A DNA stretch of 64,000 nucleotides from Rhizobium rhizogenes (lineage in GTDB: Bacteria > Pseudomonadota > Alphaproteobacteria > Rhizobiales > Rhizobiaceae): positions 1 to 64,000 of the forward strand of contig NZ_CP019701.2 of the NCBI RefSeq assembly GCF_002005205.3, in the 5' to 3' direction. Made by a program: the position numbers and the translations under genes. This document shows, in pieces, positions 1 through 10,260 of this stretch (position 1 is its first letter; every line of letters begins with the position of its first letter). Under the pieces are notes generated by a model, which was not told the origin of the DNA, did no database searches, and saw only the letters and a program-made list of their open reading frames with translations.

Positions 1-100
1 CTTTCGAGGGGAACGCTGGGGGCAGGAATAATACGAGGGGGATCCCTGGCGGTCGATCTTTGATCGTCAGGCTATGATTGGCAATTTGAAAGGCGGCAAT

Positions 101-1663
101 ATGCAATTGAATTTGGCGATGGGTGCGGTGGCTGATGGGGACCGCGCACCAAAGGCATGTGATGCAGCTTGCTCTGATGCGGCAGGGGACAAATCGGCAA
201 TGAAGCACGATGCGCTGTTTGAACGTTTTAGCGCGCGGCTCAAGGCACAGGTCGGTCCCGAGGTCTATGCAAGCTGGTTTGCACGGCTCAAACTCCACTC
301 CGTTTCGAAAAGCGTCGTCCGTTTTACCGTTCCGACGACCTTTCTGAAGTCCTGGATCAATAACCGTTACATGGACCTGATCACGAACCTCGTCCAGAGC
401 GAGGATCCGGATGTGCTGAAGGTGGAAATTCTTGTCCGCTCGGCCAGCCGTCCGGCTCGTCCGGCACAGGCCGAAGAGCGGGCACAGCCCGTGCCGGAAA
501 TCGGCGCGGCGCCGCGTAACAAGTCCTTCATTCCGTCGCAGCCCGCAGCAGCGCCTGCCGCACAGCCTGCGGCAGCGCAGGCAACACTGCGCCAGGGTGG
601 GTCCGGGCCGTTGTTCGGCTCGCCGCTCGATACGCGCTTTACCTTCGATACCTTTGTTGAAGGGTCGTCCAACCGTGTCGCGCTTGCGGCGGCAAAGACG
701 ATCGCCGAAGCCGGTGCAGGTGCCGTGCGCTTCAATCCGCTGTTCATCCATGCGGGTGTCGGCCTTGGCAAGACGCATCTTCTGCAGGCCATTGCCAATG
801 CCGCCATCGACAGCCCGCGCAATCCGCGCGTGGTCTATCTGACGGCTGAATATTTCATGTGGCGTTTCGCCACGGCGATCCGCGACAATGACGCGCTGAC
901 GCTGAAGGATACGTTGCGCAATATCGACCTGCTGGTCATCGACGACATGCAGTTCCTGCAGGGCAAGATGATCCAGCATGAATTCTGCCACCTGCTGAAC
1001 ATGCTGCTCGACAGCGCCAAGCAGGTTGTGGTTGCGGCTGACCGTGCGCCGTGGGAGCTGGAATCGCTTGATCCGCGTGTCCGTTCCCGCCTGCAGGGCG
1101 GCATGGCAATCGAGATCGAAGGTCCCGACTATGACATGCGTTATGAAATGCTCAACCGACGCCTCGGCTCTGCACGTCAGGACGATCCGTCCTTCGAGAT
1201 TTCGGACGAAATCCTGACCCATGTGGCCAAGAGTGTGACGGCGAGCGGACGTGAGCTTGAAGGCGCTTTCAACCAGCTGATGTTCCGGCGCTCTTTCGAG
1301 CCGAACCTCTCGGTTGACCGTGTCGATGAGCTGCTGTCGCACCTTGTCGGAACCGGTGAAGCCAAGCGCGTGCGTATCGAGGATATTCAGCGCATCGTCG
1401 CCAAGCACTATAATGTGTCGCGGCAGGAGCTGGTCTCCAACCGTCGCACCCGCGTCATCGTCAAGCCACGCCAGATCGCCATGTATCTGGCAAAGATGCT
1501 GACGCCGCGCTCATTCCCCGAGATCGGTCGCCGCTTTGGCGGTCGCGATCACACCACGGTTCTCCACGCGGTGCGTAAGATCGAGGAACTGATTTCCGGC
1601 GACACCAAGCTCGGCCATGAGGTTGAGCTGTTGAAACGCCTGATCAACGAAAACAACGCATGA
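101..1663 (+). CDS. dnaA: Chromosomal replication initiator protein DnaA
   Basis: DnaA is the AAA+ protein that binds DnaA boxes, opens the origin and helps load the replicative helicase. The N-terminal interaction domain is followed by an Ala/Pro-rich linker, the AAA+ core with Walker A (GVGLGKTH, about residues 219-226) and Walker B (LLVIDDMQ, about 277-284), and the C-terminal helix-turn-helix with the family signature GGRDHTTV. I chose the ATG at 101 because GAAAGG lies 7 bases upstream; an in-frame ATG at 74 has a poor ribosome site and one at 200 would remove the N-terminal extension. It is a single gene with a strong terminator and no dnaN or recF beside it, as usual in Rhizobiales. 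Confidence 0.97.
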   Translation: MQLNLAMGAVADGDRAPKACDAACSDAAGDKSAMKHDALFERFSARLKAQVGPEVYASWFARLKLHSVSKSVVRFTVPTTFLKSWINNRYMDLITNLVQSEDPDVLKVEILVRSASRPARPAQAEERAQPVPEIGAAPRNKSFIPSQPAAAPAAQPAAAQATLRQGGSGPLFGSPLDTRFTFDTFVEGSSNRVALAAAKTIAEAGAGAVRFNPLFIHAGVGLGKTHLLQAIANAAIDSPRNPRVVYLTAEYFMWRFATAIRDNDALTLKDTLRNIDLLVIDDMQFLQGKMIQHEFCHLLNMLLDSAKQVVVAADRAPWELESLDPRVRSRLQGGMAIEIEGPDYDMRYEMLNRRLGSARQDDPSFEISDEILTHVAKSVTASGRELEGAFNQLMFRRSFEPNLSVDRVDELLSHLVGTGEAKRVRIEDIQRIVAKHYNVSRQELVSNRRTRVIVKPRQIAMYLAKMLTPRSFPEIGRRFGGRDHTTVLHAVRKIEELISGDTKLGHEVELLKRLINENNA

Positions 1664-1690
1664 AAAAAGCGGCCTTCGGGCCGCTTTTTT
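1663..1690. terminator. Bidirectional intrinsic terminator between dnaA and hemW
   Basis: A perfect 12-base inverted repeat (AAAAAAGCGGCC and its complement) surrounds a TTCG tetraloop, with A-tract and T-tract on opposite sides. It lies between the convergent genes dnaA and hemW and should terminate both. Confidence 0.9.
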
Positions 1691-1734
1691 ATTGTCGTCT
1701 TGTTTATTGGGCTAAAGCTGGGTGGAGGCTGGCG

Positions 1735-2943
1735 TCAGCAGGCGAGATCGGCCACCACCGCGTCCAGAATGAGCATGCCGGACGGCGTGCAGCGCAGGCG
1801 GGAATTGCCGAGCCTCTCGACGAAACCGTGCTGGAGGAGGAATTCCTCCTTCTCCGGGTCGAGATCGCGGCCGGAAAGATCGCTCCAGCGGGCAAGGTCG
1901 ATGCCTTCGCGCAGGCGAAGTCCCATCAGCAGCAATTCATCGGCCTGTTCGTCGACACCCAGCATTTCCTGATCGACCATGCCATGGCCTTCCCGCTCGA
2001 CGGTTTCGAGCCAGGTTTCCGGGTGGCGCTCGGTGGCGGTTGCGAGCTTGGAGGCGCCTCTCGTCAGGCGTCCATGCGCGCCGGGGCCGATGCCGGCATA
2101 ATCGCCATAACGCCAGTAGGTGAGGTTGTGGCGGCTTTCGGCGCCGGGACGGGCATGGTTGGAAACCTCATAGGCCGGCATGCCGTAACGCTCGGTGATT
2201 TCCTGCGTCGCCTCATAAAGCACGGCTGAATGCTCGCCATCCGGCACGATGAGCTTGCCGGCCTTGTGCAGCCCGTAAAAGGGCGTGCCCTCTTCGATGG
2301 TCAGCTGATAGAGCGACAGATGGTCGACCGCATAGGAAACCGCCTCCTTCAGTTCGGCGTCCCATTCGGCCACCGTCTGGTTCGGGCGGGCATAGATCAG
2401 ATCGAAGGACATGCGCGGAAAGATGTCCCGCGCCAGCCGGATGGCCTTCAAGGCATCGGCAACGTCATGCAGGCGCCCGAGGAATTTCAGGTCCCGGTCG
2501 TTCAGCGCCTGCACGCCAAGCGAGACGCGGTTGACGCCCGCCGCGCGATAACCGCGAAAACGCTCCGCCTCGACGCTGGAAGGGTTGGCCTCCATGGTGA
2601 TTTCGATACCATCGGGCACATGCCAGAAGCGCGAGACGCCATCGAGAACCGCACCCACCGTCTGCGGGTCCATCAGCGATGGTGTGCCGCCGCCCATGAA
2701 GATGCTGGTGACGACCCGTGGGCCGCTGAGCGCCCGCATATGTTCCATCTCCCGGAGGAAAGCTGCGGTAAAGCGCTCCTGATCCACCGGCCGGTGGCGA
2801 ACATGGCTGTTGAAATCGCAATAGGGACATTTGGCCGCACAGAAGGGCCAATGCAGATAGATCCCAAAACCGGGATCGCCCGTATCCGGCAGAAGCGATG
2901 CGCCGGGGGCAGAAAGTTGATGCTCCCCGACCATCGGGTTCAT
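1735..2943 (-). CDS. hemW: Radical SAM protein HemW (heme chaperone, formerly oxygen-independent coproporphyrinogen oxidase-like)
   Basis: A 402-residue radical SAM protein. The [4Fe-4S]/SAM motif CxxxCxxC is at Cys35, Cys39 and Cys42 ([12 protein letters not shown]), and the glycine-rich MGGGTPS stretch follows. The family was long annotated as HemN; HemW members are thought to be heme chaperones rather than coproporphyrinogen dehydrogenases, and the length and the single CxxxCxxC set with PYCDFNSH fit HemW. The start codon overlaps the rdgB stop in ATGA, so the two are translationally coupled in an rph-rdgB-hemW operon. Confidence 0.93.
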   Translation of the reverse strand: MNPMVGEHQLSAPGASLLPDTGDPGFGIYLHWPFCAAKCPYCDFNSHVRHRPVDQERFTAAFLREMEHMRALSGPRVVTSIFMGGGTPSLMDPQTVGAVLDGVSRFWHVPDGIEITMEANPSSVEAERFRGYRAAGVNRVSLGVQALNDRDLKFLGRLHDVADALKAIRLARDIFPRMSFDLIYARPNQTVAEWDAELKEAVSYAVDHLSLYQLTIEEGTPFYGLHKAGKLIVPDGEHSAVLYEATQEITERYGMPAYEVSNHARPGAESRHNLTYWRYGDYAGIGPGAHGRLTRGASKLATATERHPETWLETVEREGHGMVDQEMLGVDEQADELLLMGLRLREGIDLARWSDLSGRDLDPEKEEFLLQHGFVERLGNSRLRCTPSGMLILDAVVADLAC

Positions 2944-3584
2944 GCCTCCAGGCAGGTTTCTACGAATTTCTTGAAGGCGCGGGCACGGTGTGAGAGTGCG
3001 AAGGCATCCCCGTGTTTCCAGCCGTGTTTTTCATCCGCCGTCATCTCGCCGAATGTGGTGTCATATCCTTCGGGTTTAAAGACGGGATCATAACCGAAAC
3101 CGCTCGTTCCGCGCGGCGGCCACACGACAGTGCCTTCCACCTCGCCGCGGAAATATTCGAGATGCCCGTCCGGCCAGGCAAGGCAGAGCACGCTGACGAA
3201 GCGGCCCGTGCGATCTTCCGGCTTCGATGCGCCACGCTCGGCAAGCGCATCCTCGACCTTCTGCATGGCCATGGCGAAGTCGCGCGTTCCGTCGGCCGTC
3301 TCCGCCCAATTGGCGGTGTAGACGCCAGGCGCACCATCCAGCGCATCGATGACCAGACCGGAATCATCCGAGAGGGCGGGCAGGCCGGAAGCCTTCGCCG
3401 ACGCCAGTGCCTTGATGGCGGCGTTTTCCTCGAAGGTGGTGCCCGTCTCGTCCGGCTCCTCGAAGTTCAGCTCCGCCGCGGATTTGGCGGAAAAACCGAA
3501 AGGTCCGATCAGATCGGCGATTTCGGCGATCTTGCCCTTGTTGTGGCTGGCGACGACGATCGTTCTGGTATCGAGCTTGCGCAT
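2940..3584 (-). CDS. rdgB: Non-canonical purine NTP pyrophosphatase (RdgB/HAM1, dITP/XTP)
   Basis: A 214-residue HAM1-family pyrophosphatase that hydrolyses ITP, dITP and XTP to monophosphates, keeping deaminated purines out of nucleic acids. The N-terminal [13 protein letters not shown] substrate-binding loop, the [13 protein letters not shown] catalytic stretch and [11 protein letters not shown] are all visible. The open frame runs further upstream, but the ATG at 3584 gives the usual family start and avoids overlap with rph. It lies 17 bases after rph and overlaps hemW by the ATGA motif. Confidence 0.95.
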   Translation of the reverse strand: MRKLDTRTIVVASHNKGKIAEIADLIGPFGFSAKSAAELNFEEPDETGTTFEENAAIKALASAKASGLPALSDDSGLVIDALDGAPGVYTANWAETADGTRDFAMAMQKVEDALAERGASKPEDRTGRFVSVLCLAWPDGHLEYFRGEVEGTVVWPPRGTSGFGYDPVFKPEGYDTTFGEMTADEKHGWKHGDAFALSHRARAFKKFVETCLEA

Positions 3585-3601
3585 CACGCTTTCCTGTCGG
3601 C

Positions 3602-4318
3602 TCAGGCAATCGCCTGTTTCTGAAGGGCGACCAGTTCGCTGCATCCGGCCTTGGCAAGACCGAGCAGCGTCAGGAATTCTTCCTCGGAGAAGGGGGCGCC
3701 TTCCGCCGTCCCCTGCACCTCGACGATGCCGCCGGAGCCGGTGATGACGAAGTTCGCGTCGGTCTCGGCGGAGGAATCCTCGAGATAATCGAGGTCGATC
3801 ACCGGCTGGTTCGCGAAGATGCCGCAGGAGATCGCCGCGATATGGTCCTTCAGAACCTTCTCGACCTTGATCATGTTGCGGGTTTCCATCCACTTCAGGC
3901 AGTCATGCAGGGCAATCCATGCGCCGGTGATGGAGGCCGTGCGTGTGCCGCCATCGGCCTGGATGACATCGCAGTCAATGCTGATCTGGCGCTCGCCGAG
4001 TGCCTGCAGATCGACGACGGCGCGCAGCGAGCGGCCGATGAGGCGCTGGATTTCCTGTGTGCGGCCACCCTGCTTGCCGGCGGCGGCTTCGCGCTTCATG
4101 CGCTCGTGGGTGGAGCGCGGCAGCATGCCGTATTCGGCGGTGACCCAGCCCTTGCCGCTGTTGCGCAGCCACGGCGGCGTCTTTTCTTCAAGGCTTGCGG
4201 TGACGAGCACATGCGTGTCGCCGAATTTTACCAGACAGGAGCCTTCGGCATGTTTCGAGAAATTGCGCTCGAAGGAAACCTTGCGCATCTGATCGGTTTT
4301 TCTGCCTGAAGGCCGCAT
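3602..4318 (-). CDS. rph: Ribonuclease PH
   Basis: A 238-residue phosphorolytic 3'-to-5' exoribonuclease that trims tRNA 3' ends. Family features are the N-terminal [42 protein letters not shown] broken over residues about 70-100, and [18 protein letters not shown] with the catalytic acidic residues. The ATG at 4318 matches the usual RNase PH start; the longer open frame has no family similarity I recognise. It is the first gene of rph-rdgB-hemW and is divergent from hrcA, with about 137 bases between the starts. Confidence 0.96.
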   Translation of the reverse strand: MRPSGRKTDQMRKVSFERNFSKHAEGSCLVKFGDTHVLVTASLEEKTPPWLRNSGKGWVTAEYGMLPRSTHERMKREAAAGKQGGRTQEIQRLIGRSLRAVVDLQALGERQISIDCDVIQADGGTRTASITGAWIALHDCLKWMETRNMIKVEKVLKDHIAAISCGIFANQPVIDLDYLEDSSAETDANFVITGSGGIVEVQGTAEGAPFSEEEFLTLLGLAKAGCSELVALQKQAIA

Positions 4319-4454
4319 ATGATCCACTCTCCATGTTGGTTCCTGCCTTCTAAGGCGCGCTCCGGGCTTTTGCAAAGCCAATTTCCATTTTGCCGCAGCC
4401 GTGCGACGCATTATATTGATGGAGACAGGATCTCGACGACAAAGAACGGACGAA

Positions 4455-5546
4455 ATGGGTTTTTCTGCACCGCTTTCAAAAGATCAGGCATCGCTGCTGG
4501 ATGAACGGTCGCGGGAAATTTTCCGGCGCATCGTCGAAGGTTATCTCGATACCGGTGAGCCCCTGGGATCGCGCAGCCTCTCGCGGCTGTTGCCGATGTC
4601 GCTTTCACCGGCTTCCGTTCGTAACGTCATGAGCGATCTGGAGGAACTGGGCCTCATCTATTCGCCGCACATCAGTGCCGGCCGCCTGCCGACGCAGACG
4701 GGGCTGCGCTTTTTTGTCGATGCCTTCATGCAGGTGGGTGATCTGCCCGCCGAAGAGCGGGCGAGCATTGACCGGCAGATCGGCCCGGTGGCGGCCCATG
4801 AGCAATCGCTGGAAGGGCTGCTGACAGAGGCGAGCCGCATGCTGTCCGGCATGTCGCGCGGGGCGGGTCTTGTGCTCACGGCCAAGAACGACGTTGTCCT
4901 CAAACATGTCGAGTTCATCCGGCTGGAACCCACCAAGGCGCTTGCCGTGCTGGTGGGGGACCACAATCAGGTCGAAAACCGCATCATCGAATTGCCGGCC
5001 GGAATTTCCTCGTCGCAATTGACCGAGGCGGCCAATTTCATCAATGCCCATCTCTCCGGCCAGACGCTGCAGGAACTGCGCGGCCAGTTCCAGAAGCAGC
5101 GGGCAGAGCTGCAATCCGAACTCGGCACGCTGGCGCAGGACCTCATAGAACGCGGCCTGGCCGTGTGGGCGGGAGACAATGAGGACGGCAAGCTCGGCCG
5201 TCTCATCGTTCGCGGACGCTCCAACCTGCTGGAAGGGCTGGCCGGTGAAGAGGATATCGACCGTGTGCGCCTGCTGTTCGACGATCTGGAACGCAAGGAG
5301 AATCTGATCGAAATCCTCAATCTCGCGGAAACAGGCTCAGGGGTGAGGATTTTCATCGGCTCGGAAAACAAGCTCTTTTCGCTCTCCGGCTCATCGCTGA
5401 TCGTTGCGCCCTATCGCGACGAGGACAACCGTGTCGTTGGTGCGGTCGGAGTTATCGGGCCGACGAGGCTCAATTACGCGCGCATCGTTCCCATGGTCGA
5501 TTATACGGCGCAGATCATGGCCCGCCTTTCCCGTAAGCAGAGATAG
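4455..5546 (+). CDS. hrcA: Heat-inducible transcription repressor HrcA
   Basis: A 363-residue repressor that in other bacteria binds CIRCE elements before groESL and dnaK operons and is kept active by GroEL. The N-terminal winged helix spans about residues 15-90 ([21 protein letters not shown], then [20 protein letters not shown] across the recognition helix) and the C-terminal dimer/GAF-like half is complete. I used the ATG at 4455 (MGFSAPLSK). I found no CIRCE copy here, so its targets lie elsewhere. grpE follows after 113 bases, the common hrcA-grpE pairing. Confidence 0.95.
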   Translation: MGFSAPLSKDQASLLDERSREIFRRIVEGYLDTGEPLGSRSLSRLLPMSLSPASVRNVMSDLEELGLIYSPHISAGRLPTQTGLRFFVDAFMQVGDLPAEERASIDRQIGPVAAHEQSLEGLLTEASRMLSGMSRGAGLVLTAKNDVVLKHVEFIRLEPTKALAVLVGDHNQVENRIIELPAGISSSQLTEAANFINAHLSGQTLQELRGQFQKQRAELQSELGTLAQDLIERGLAVWAGDNEDGKLGRLIVRGRSNLLEGLAGEEDIDRVRLLFDDLERKENLIEILNLAETGSGVRIFIGSENKLFSLSGSSLIVAPYRDEDNRVVGAVGVIGPTRLNYARIVPMVDYTAQIMARLSRKQR

Positions 5547-5659
5547 GACTAGCCCGCAAGGTCAGGCAATGCGGCAAGCTTTTCGCCGCAAGCCTTGATT
5601 TTTGCCCGTCAAAGCTCGATATCGGGCGCAACCTACAACATTCAAATCTGGAGAACGTC

Positions 5660-6295
5660 ATGACCGACGATACAAAAAAGCCCGGACCTGACGCGGACGT
5701 CGCCGAAGAGCTTGTCGAACCCGCGATCGCCGGGGAAGAGCCGACTGATGCTGCCGAACCCGATCCGGTGGAACTGCTCAAGGCCGAAAATGCCGATCTG
5801 CGTGACAAGTTCCTGCGCCTTGCCGCCGAAATGGATAATCTTCGCCGCCGCACCGAGCGTGACGTCAAGGACGCCAAGGCCTATTCGCTGGCCGGTTTTG
5901 CGCGGGATATGCTTGCTGTTTCCGACAATCTTCGCCGTGCGCTCGAGGCCATTCCCGATGAGCTCAAGACCAATGGCGAAGCCGGTCTCAATGGCCTGAT
6001 CGAAGGCGTGGAGATGACCGAGCGTTCGATGCTGTCGACGCTGGAACGCCACGGTGTCAAGAAGATCGATGCCGAAGGCCAGAAGTTCGATCCGAATTTC
6101 CATCAGGCCATGTTTGAAATCCCCAACACGGCGGTTCCGAACAATACGGTGCTGCAGGTTATCCAGGCTGGTTTCACCATCGGCGACCGGGTCCTGCGCC
6201 CCGCCATGGTTGGCGTCGCCAAGGGTGGTCCAAAGGCGGAAGCCGCTGCATCGGCCGAACCCGGCACGGCGTCGCTCAATGAAAAGGATGCCTGA
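5660..6295 (+). CDS. grpE: Nucleotide exchange factor GrpE (Hsp70 cofactor)
   Basis: A 211-residue GrpE that accelerates ADP release from DnaK. It has an acidic, probably disordered N-terminus, then the long dimerising helix ([18 protein letters not shown], about residues 47-64) and the C-terminal beta-wing with the signature NPNFHQA-like segment [12 protein letters not shown] and a [16 protein letters not shown] segment reading [12 protein letters not shown]. The start has GGAG-like sequence (ctggagaacgtc) about 7 bases upstream. dnaK and dnaJ are absent from the window. Confidence 0.96.
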   Translation: MTDDTKKPGPDADVAEELVEPAIAGEEPTDAAEPDPVELLKAENADLRDKFLRLAAEMDNLRRRTERDVKDAKAYSLAGFARDMLAVSDNLRRALEAIPDELKTNGEAGLNGLIEGVEMTERSMLSTLERHGVKKIDAEGQKFDPNFHQAMFEIPNTAVPNNTVLQVIQAGFTIGDRVLRPAMVGVAKGGPKAEAAASAEPGTASLNEKDA

Positions 6296-6312
6296 GGCAT
6301 TCCTGTCTGCGT

Positions 6313-6347
6313 AATAAAAAACGCGCCCTTGAGGCGCGTTTTTTATT
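6313..6347. terminator. Bidirectional intrinsic terminator between grpE and ptsN
   Basis: A perfect 15-base inverted repeat (AATAAAAAACGCGCC and complement) with loop CTTGA, having a T-run on either strand. It separates the convergent genes grpE and ptsN. Confidence 0.9.
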
Positions 6348-6378
6348 GTCATGAAAACCTGGGACAGGGCGTGCCTGA

Positions 6379-6840
6379 TCAGGCAGCAGTCGCCTGTTCC
6401 TGGTTGAGGAAGGCATAGATTGCCGTATCGGAATCGGTGGCGCGCAGCTTGGCCACCAGTTCCGGGTCGCGCAGGGCACGCGCAATTCTGGACAGCGCCT
6501 TCAGATGATCCGCGCCAGCGCCTTCGGGCGCAAGCAGCAGGAAAACCAGATCGACGGGCTGGTCGTCCAGCGCTTCGAAATCGACCGGCGTTTCAAGGCG
6601 TGCGAAAACACCAGTGATCTGGTGAATGCTGTTGAGCTTGCCGTGGGGAATGGCGATGCCGTGGCCCACGCCGGTGGAGCCGAGCTTTTCACGCTGGAGG
6701 ATGACGTCGAAAACTTCCCGTTCCGAGACTCCGGTAATTCTGGCTGCCTTTGCGGCCAGCTCCTGAAGCAATTGCTTTTTGGAATTCACCTTGAGGGCGG
6801 GAATAATCGCATCTTGTTGCAGCAAATCTGCCAACGCCAT
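6379..6840 (-). CDS. ptsN: PTS IIA-like nitrogen regulatory protein PtsN (EIIA-Ntr)
   Basis: A 153-residue EIIA-Ntr of the nitrogen-related phosphotransferase system. The phosphorylatable histidine is His66 in GVGHGIAIPHGKL. In proteobacteria this protein, with PtsP and NPr, links nitrogen and carbon state to potassium transport, the stringent response and other targets. It is downstream of hpf and rpoN, the conserved lptC-lptA-lptB-rpoN-hpf-ptsN arrangement. No kinase or NPr gene is near. Confidence 0.95.
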   Translation of the reverse strand: MALADLLQQDAIIPALKVNSKKQLLQELAAKAARITGVSEREVFDVILQREKLGSTGVGHGIAIPHGKLNSIHQITGVFARLETPVDFEALDDQPVDLVFLLLAPEGAGADHLKALSRIARALRDPELVAKLRATDSDTAIYAFLNQEQATAA

Positions 6841-6923
6841 TCTCTTTTTCCTTCATGCCATCGAGACGATGCAGGAGGCAGATGCGCCTGTTGCGCTCCG
6901 CCTCCCACGTCTTGTCAGACTGT

Positions 6924-7502
6924 TCAGCTCTTGATCGTTTCCGCGTCGATCCAGCCAATATTGCCGTCATGACGTCGGTAGACGATGTTGAGATATTCCT
7001 TGCCGGGGCTGCGGAAGAGCAGAACCGGTTCGTCCGTCATGTCGAGCGCCATCACGGCGCTGGCGACGGACATTGTCTTGATCTGTTTCGAACTCTCCGC
7101 CACGATGGTGGGTGCGTAATCTTCAGGGACCTCGTGGTCCTCATCGGGAATGGCATCCATCACCGTATAGGCAATTTCAGTCAGCGCGCCGTTCGCGGCA
7201 GAACCATTGTGGTGGTCCTTCAGCTTGCGCTTGTAGCGACGCAGACGCTTCTCGATCCGCTCTGCGGCGGCATCGAAGCTTGCCTGCGGATCATTTGCCT
7301 GACCCGCCGCATGCAATACAACGCCCGTATCGAGATGCAGCTTGCAATCGGCGGCAAAACGCGATCCGGACTTCTCCACGGTCACTTGGCCTGAATACCC
7401 CCCATCGAAGTATTTGGTAACCGCCAGACCTATATTGTCCTCAATCCGCTGACGGAAAGATTCACCGATCTCCATATGTTTACCAGATACACGCACACTC
7501 AT
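6924..7502 (-). CDS. hpf: Ribosome hibernation promoting factor, long form (HPF/RaiA family)
   Basis: A 192-residue long-form hibernation factor. Residues 1-100 are the S30AE ribosome-binding domain (MSVRVSGKHMEIGESFRQRI, then VVLHAAGQANDPQASFDAAAERIEKRLRRYKRKL across the basic helix). The C-terminal domain (about 135-192) carries the conserved LLFRSPGKEYLNIVYRRHDGNIGWI region that dimerises to form 100S ribosomes. The ATG at 7502 is the natural start, although the frame continues upstream. About 235 bases separate it from rpoN, so it may have its own promoter. Confidence 0.93.
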   Translation of the reverse strand: MSVRVSGKHMEIGESFRQRIEDNIGLAVTKYFDGGYSGQVTVEKSGSRFAADCKLHLDTGVVLHAAGQANDPQASFDAAAERIEKRLRRYKRKLKDHHNGSAANGALTEIAYTVMDAIPDEDHEVPEDYAPTIVAESSKQIKTMSVASAVMALDMTDEPVLLFRSPGKEYLNIVYRRHDGNIGWIDAETIKS

Positions 7503-7737
7503 GGAAATTTTCCTTTTTGTAGTGATTTGCGAGTACCAGCTTACGTCAAGCCGCGCGCGCATCCAAGCGTTTCGAAGACCTTAAAAAGCCTTCATTCGAA
7601 TTTTACGCCCATGGACGGTGGAGATGAATCCGTTACAAATGACCTTGCTTACGTGTGCGGCGGGCTTCTAGCCCCTGACGTGATAAGAGTCAATGGTGCG
7701 GCAAAAAAGCGCCCCAAACGTGATCGAGCCTGCCGCT

Positions 7738-9288
7738 TCAGAAGGCTGACAGCTTGGCGAGCGCTTTCTTTTCCCGGCGCCTCTGCACGGAGGAGGGGAT
7801 GTTCATCGCCTCACGATATTTTGCGACGGTGCGGCGGGCGAGATCAACGCCGCTTTTCTTCAGATTGTCGACGATATCGTCATCGGAAAGCACGGCGTCA
7901 GCCGATTCCTGCGCAATCATCGCCTTGATGCGGTGACGCACCGCTTCGGCCGAATGGCTGTCGCCGCCTTCGACGGCGCTGATGGAGACACTGAAGAAAT
8001 ATTTAAGCTCGAACAGCCCGCGCGGCGTCAGCATGTATTTCTTCGACGTTACCCGGCTGACGGTGGATTCGTGCATCTTGATGGCCTCTGCCACCGTCTT
8101 GAGGTTCAGCGGGCGCAGGTGGTCGACACCATGGACGAGGAAGGCATCCTGCTGGCGTACGATTTCGGTCGCCACCTTCATGATCGTCCGGGCCCGCTGG
8201 TCGAGGCTGCGGGTCAGCCAGTGGGCTGTCTGCATGCACTCGGCAAGGAAATCCTGATCCTCTCCGGCACGGGCCTTGTGTTTCGATACTTCGGCGAAAT
8301 AGCTCTGGTTGATGAGCACACGCGGCAGGGTCTCGGGATTGATTTCCACCAGCCAGCCGCCGGCGGAGGAGGGGCGCACGATGATGTCAGGGACAATCGT
8401 CTCTGAAACCGCCGAATCGTAACCTGCGCCGGGACGCGGGTTGAGCGTGCGGATTTCCGCCAGCATGTCGAGAAGGTCCTCCTCATCGACGCCGCAGAGT
8501 TTTTTCAGGGCCGCGAAATCCCGTTTCGCCAGAAGCTCCAGATTGTCGATAAAAGCCCGCATGGCCGGGTCAAGCCGGTCCTTCTGGGCGAGCTGGATTG
8601 CCAGACATTCGCTCAGCGAGCGGGAGAACACGCCGGGGGGATCAAAACCCTGAAGTGTCTTCAGAACCTGCTCTACCGTGGATGGCGCAGCCCCCAGCCG
8701 TTCGGCGACATCATCGACGGCATCTGCCGCGATATAGCCGGTCTCATCAAGTTGGCCGATCAGCGCATCGGCGATCATTCTGTCTTCGGCGGATGAAATG
8801 GCCAGTGGCAATTGCTGATTGAGATGGTCGCCAAGGCTCTGTTTTGCGGCGACGAAATCATCGAGATCATAGCTTTCACCGGACTCCTGTCCGGGCATGG
8901 ATTTCCACTGGCTTGCCAGTTCGGGGGCATCGGCCTTTCTCGGCTCGGCATCATCAGGAAAAACATTTTCGAAGCTGGTATCGAGCTGCTCTCCAAGATT
9001 TGCGGCCCGATCGCCGTACCAGTCGTCGCTGTCGGCCGTCACTGCGGCGGCCCTGTCCGGCCCTTCGCCGTCGGTGTCGCCAAAATTCTCTGCATCCGCC
9101 GGGCTGTCTGCGCCCAAATCGCTGTCGTTTGCCGCAATTTCAAGCAGCGGATTGCGTTCCACCTCCTGCGCAATGAACTGTGTCAGCTCGAAATGCGTCA
9201 TCTGAAGCAGCTGGATGGACTGCATCAGTTGCGGTGTCATCACGAGAGACTGGTTTTGACGCAGCAAAAGGCTGGCAGATAACGCCAT
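7738..9288 (-). CDS. rpoN: RNA polymerase sigma-54 factor RpoN
   Basis: A 516-residue sigma-54, which reads -24/-12 promoters and needs AAA+ activators, typically for nitrogen assimilation and related genes. Region I is the glutamine-rich N-terminus (LLRQNQSLVMTPQLMQSIQLLQ), followed by an acidic region II, the core-binding domain, the HTH (LKTVAEAIKMHESTVSRVTSKKYM) and the C-terminal RpoN box, here ARRTVAKYRE, which contacts -24. It follows lptB after about 150 bases and precedes hpf. Confidence 0.97.
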   Translation of the reverse strand: MALSASLLLRQNQSLVMTPQLMQSIQLLQMTHFELTQFIAQEVERNPLLEIAANDSDLGADSPADAENFGDTDGEGPDRAAAVTADSDDWYGDRAANLGEQLDTSFENVFPDDAEPRKADAPELASQWKSMPGQESGESYDLDDFVAAKQSLGDHLNQQLPLAISSAEDRMIADALIGQLDETGYIAADAVDDVAERLGAAPSTVEQVLKTLQGFDPPGVFSRSLSECLAIQLAQKDRLDPAMRAFIDNLELLAKRDFAALKKLCGVDEEDLLDMLAEIRTLNPRPGAGYDSAVSETIVPDIIVRPSSAGGWLVEINPETLPRVLINQSYFAEVSKHKARAGEDQDFLAECMQTAHWLTRSLDQRARTIMKVATEIVRQQDAFLVHGVDHLRPLNLKTVAEAIKMHESTVSRVTSKKYMLTPRGLFELKYFFSVSISAVEGGDSHSAEAVRHRIKAMIAQESADAVLSDDDIVDNLKKSGVDLARRTVAKYREAMNIPSSVQRRREKKALAKLSAF

Positions 9289-9441
9289 GGCGGACGCGAA
9301 ACTCCCTTTAAAGCTTCTCCATTGCCACAGTTTTCATAAATTTTGAGAAGGCAAAGAAACTTGGCCCAAAAATTGCTTTTTTATCTTGTTTGGTCAAGCG
9401 TCAGCACGGGGCGCGATGAAGAATCTTTCGCGCCCGATGTC

Positions 9442-10251
9442 TTAAAGGCTGAAATTATTGCCGAGATAGAGGCGGCGTACATCCGGATTGTTGACGATAT
9501 CGTCCGCGCGGCCGTGGGTCAGAACCTCGCCGGCGTGGATGATGTAGGCGCGGTCGATGAGGCCGAGCGTTTCGCGGACATTGTGGTCGGTAATGAGAAC
9601 GCCGATCCCGCGCGCAGTCAGGTGCCGGACGAGATTCTGGATGTCGCTGACGGAAATCGGGTCGACACCGGCAAAAGGCTCATCGAGCAGCATGAAGGTC
9701 GGATCAGTCGCCAGCGCACGTGCGATTTCCAGGCGCCGCCGCTCACCGCCCGACAGTGCGACTGCCGGGGACTTGCGCAGCTGGGCAATGTGGAACTCTT
9801 CCAGAAGCTCATCGAGCTTGCGACTGCGCTTGGTGCTGTCGGGCTCATGGACCTCCAGTACGGCGCGGATATTCTCCTCAACCGTCAGCCCCCGAAAGAT
9901 CGAGGCTTCCTGCGGCAGATAACCGACACCGAGACGCGCACGCCTGTACATAGGCATGGTGGTGACGTCGTTGCCGTTGATGGCGATCTTGCCGCTATCG
10001 ACAGGTACGAGACCGGTGATCATGTAAAAACAGGTGGTCTTGCCCGCACCGTTCGGACCGAGCAGCCCCACCGCCTCTCCGCGGCGCACGACCAGCGACA
10101 CGCCATTGACCACCCGGCGGGTGTTGTAGGTCTTCGTCAGGCCATGGGCGATCAGCGTGCCTTCATAACGGGCCTTGTCGGCCGGTGAGGCAGCTTCCGC
10201 GGAAGGATCACGCCCGCCGCCAAGAATTTTTGAGATCGAGGGTATCTTCAC
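9442..10251 (-). CDS. lptB: LPS export ABC transporter ATP-binding protein LptB
   Basis: A 269-residue ATPase of the LptB2FGC complex that extracts LPS from the inner membrane. Motifs in order: Walker A GPNGAGKTTCF, signature ALSGGERRRLEIARAL, Walker B FMLLDEPFAGVDP and the H-loop ITDHNVRETL. The start is GTG at 10251, directly after lptA, and an N-terminal extension of about 28 residues precedes the ABC core. lptF and lptG are not in the window. Confidence 0.96.
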   Translation of the reverse strand: MKIPSISKILGGGRDPSAEAASPADKARYEGTLIAHGLTKTYNTRRVVNGVSLVVRRGEAVGLLGPNGAGKTTCFYMITGLVPVDSGKIAINGNDVTTMPMYRRARLGVGYLPQEASIFRGLTVEENIRAVLEVHEPDSTKRSRKLDELLEEFHIAQLRKSPAVALSGGERRRLEIARALATDPTFMLLDEPFAGVDPISVSDIQNLVRHLTARGIGVLITDHNVRETLGLIDRAYIIHAGEVLTHGRADDIVNNPDVRRLYLGNNFSL

Positions 10252-10260
10252 GAGAAAAGA

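Noticed and set aside
4319..4454. CIRCE operator or sigma32 promoter before hrcA
   Set aside because: No TTAGCACTC-N9-GAGTGCTAA and no convincing heat-shock -35/-10 pair seen.
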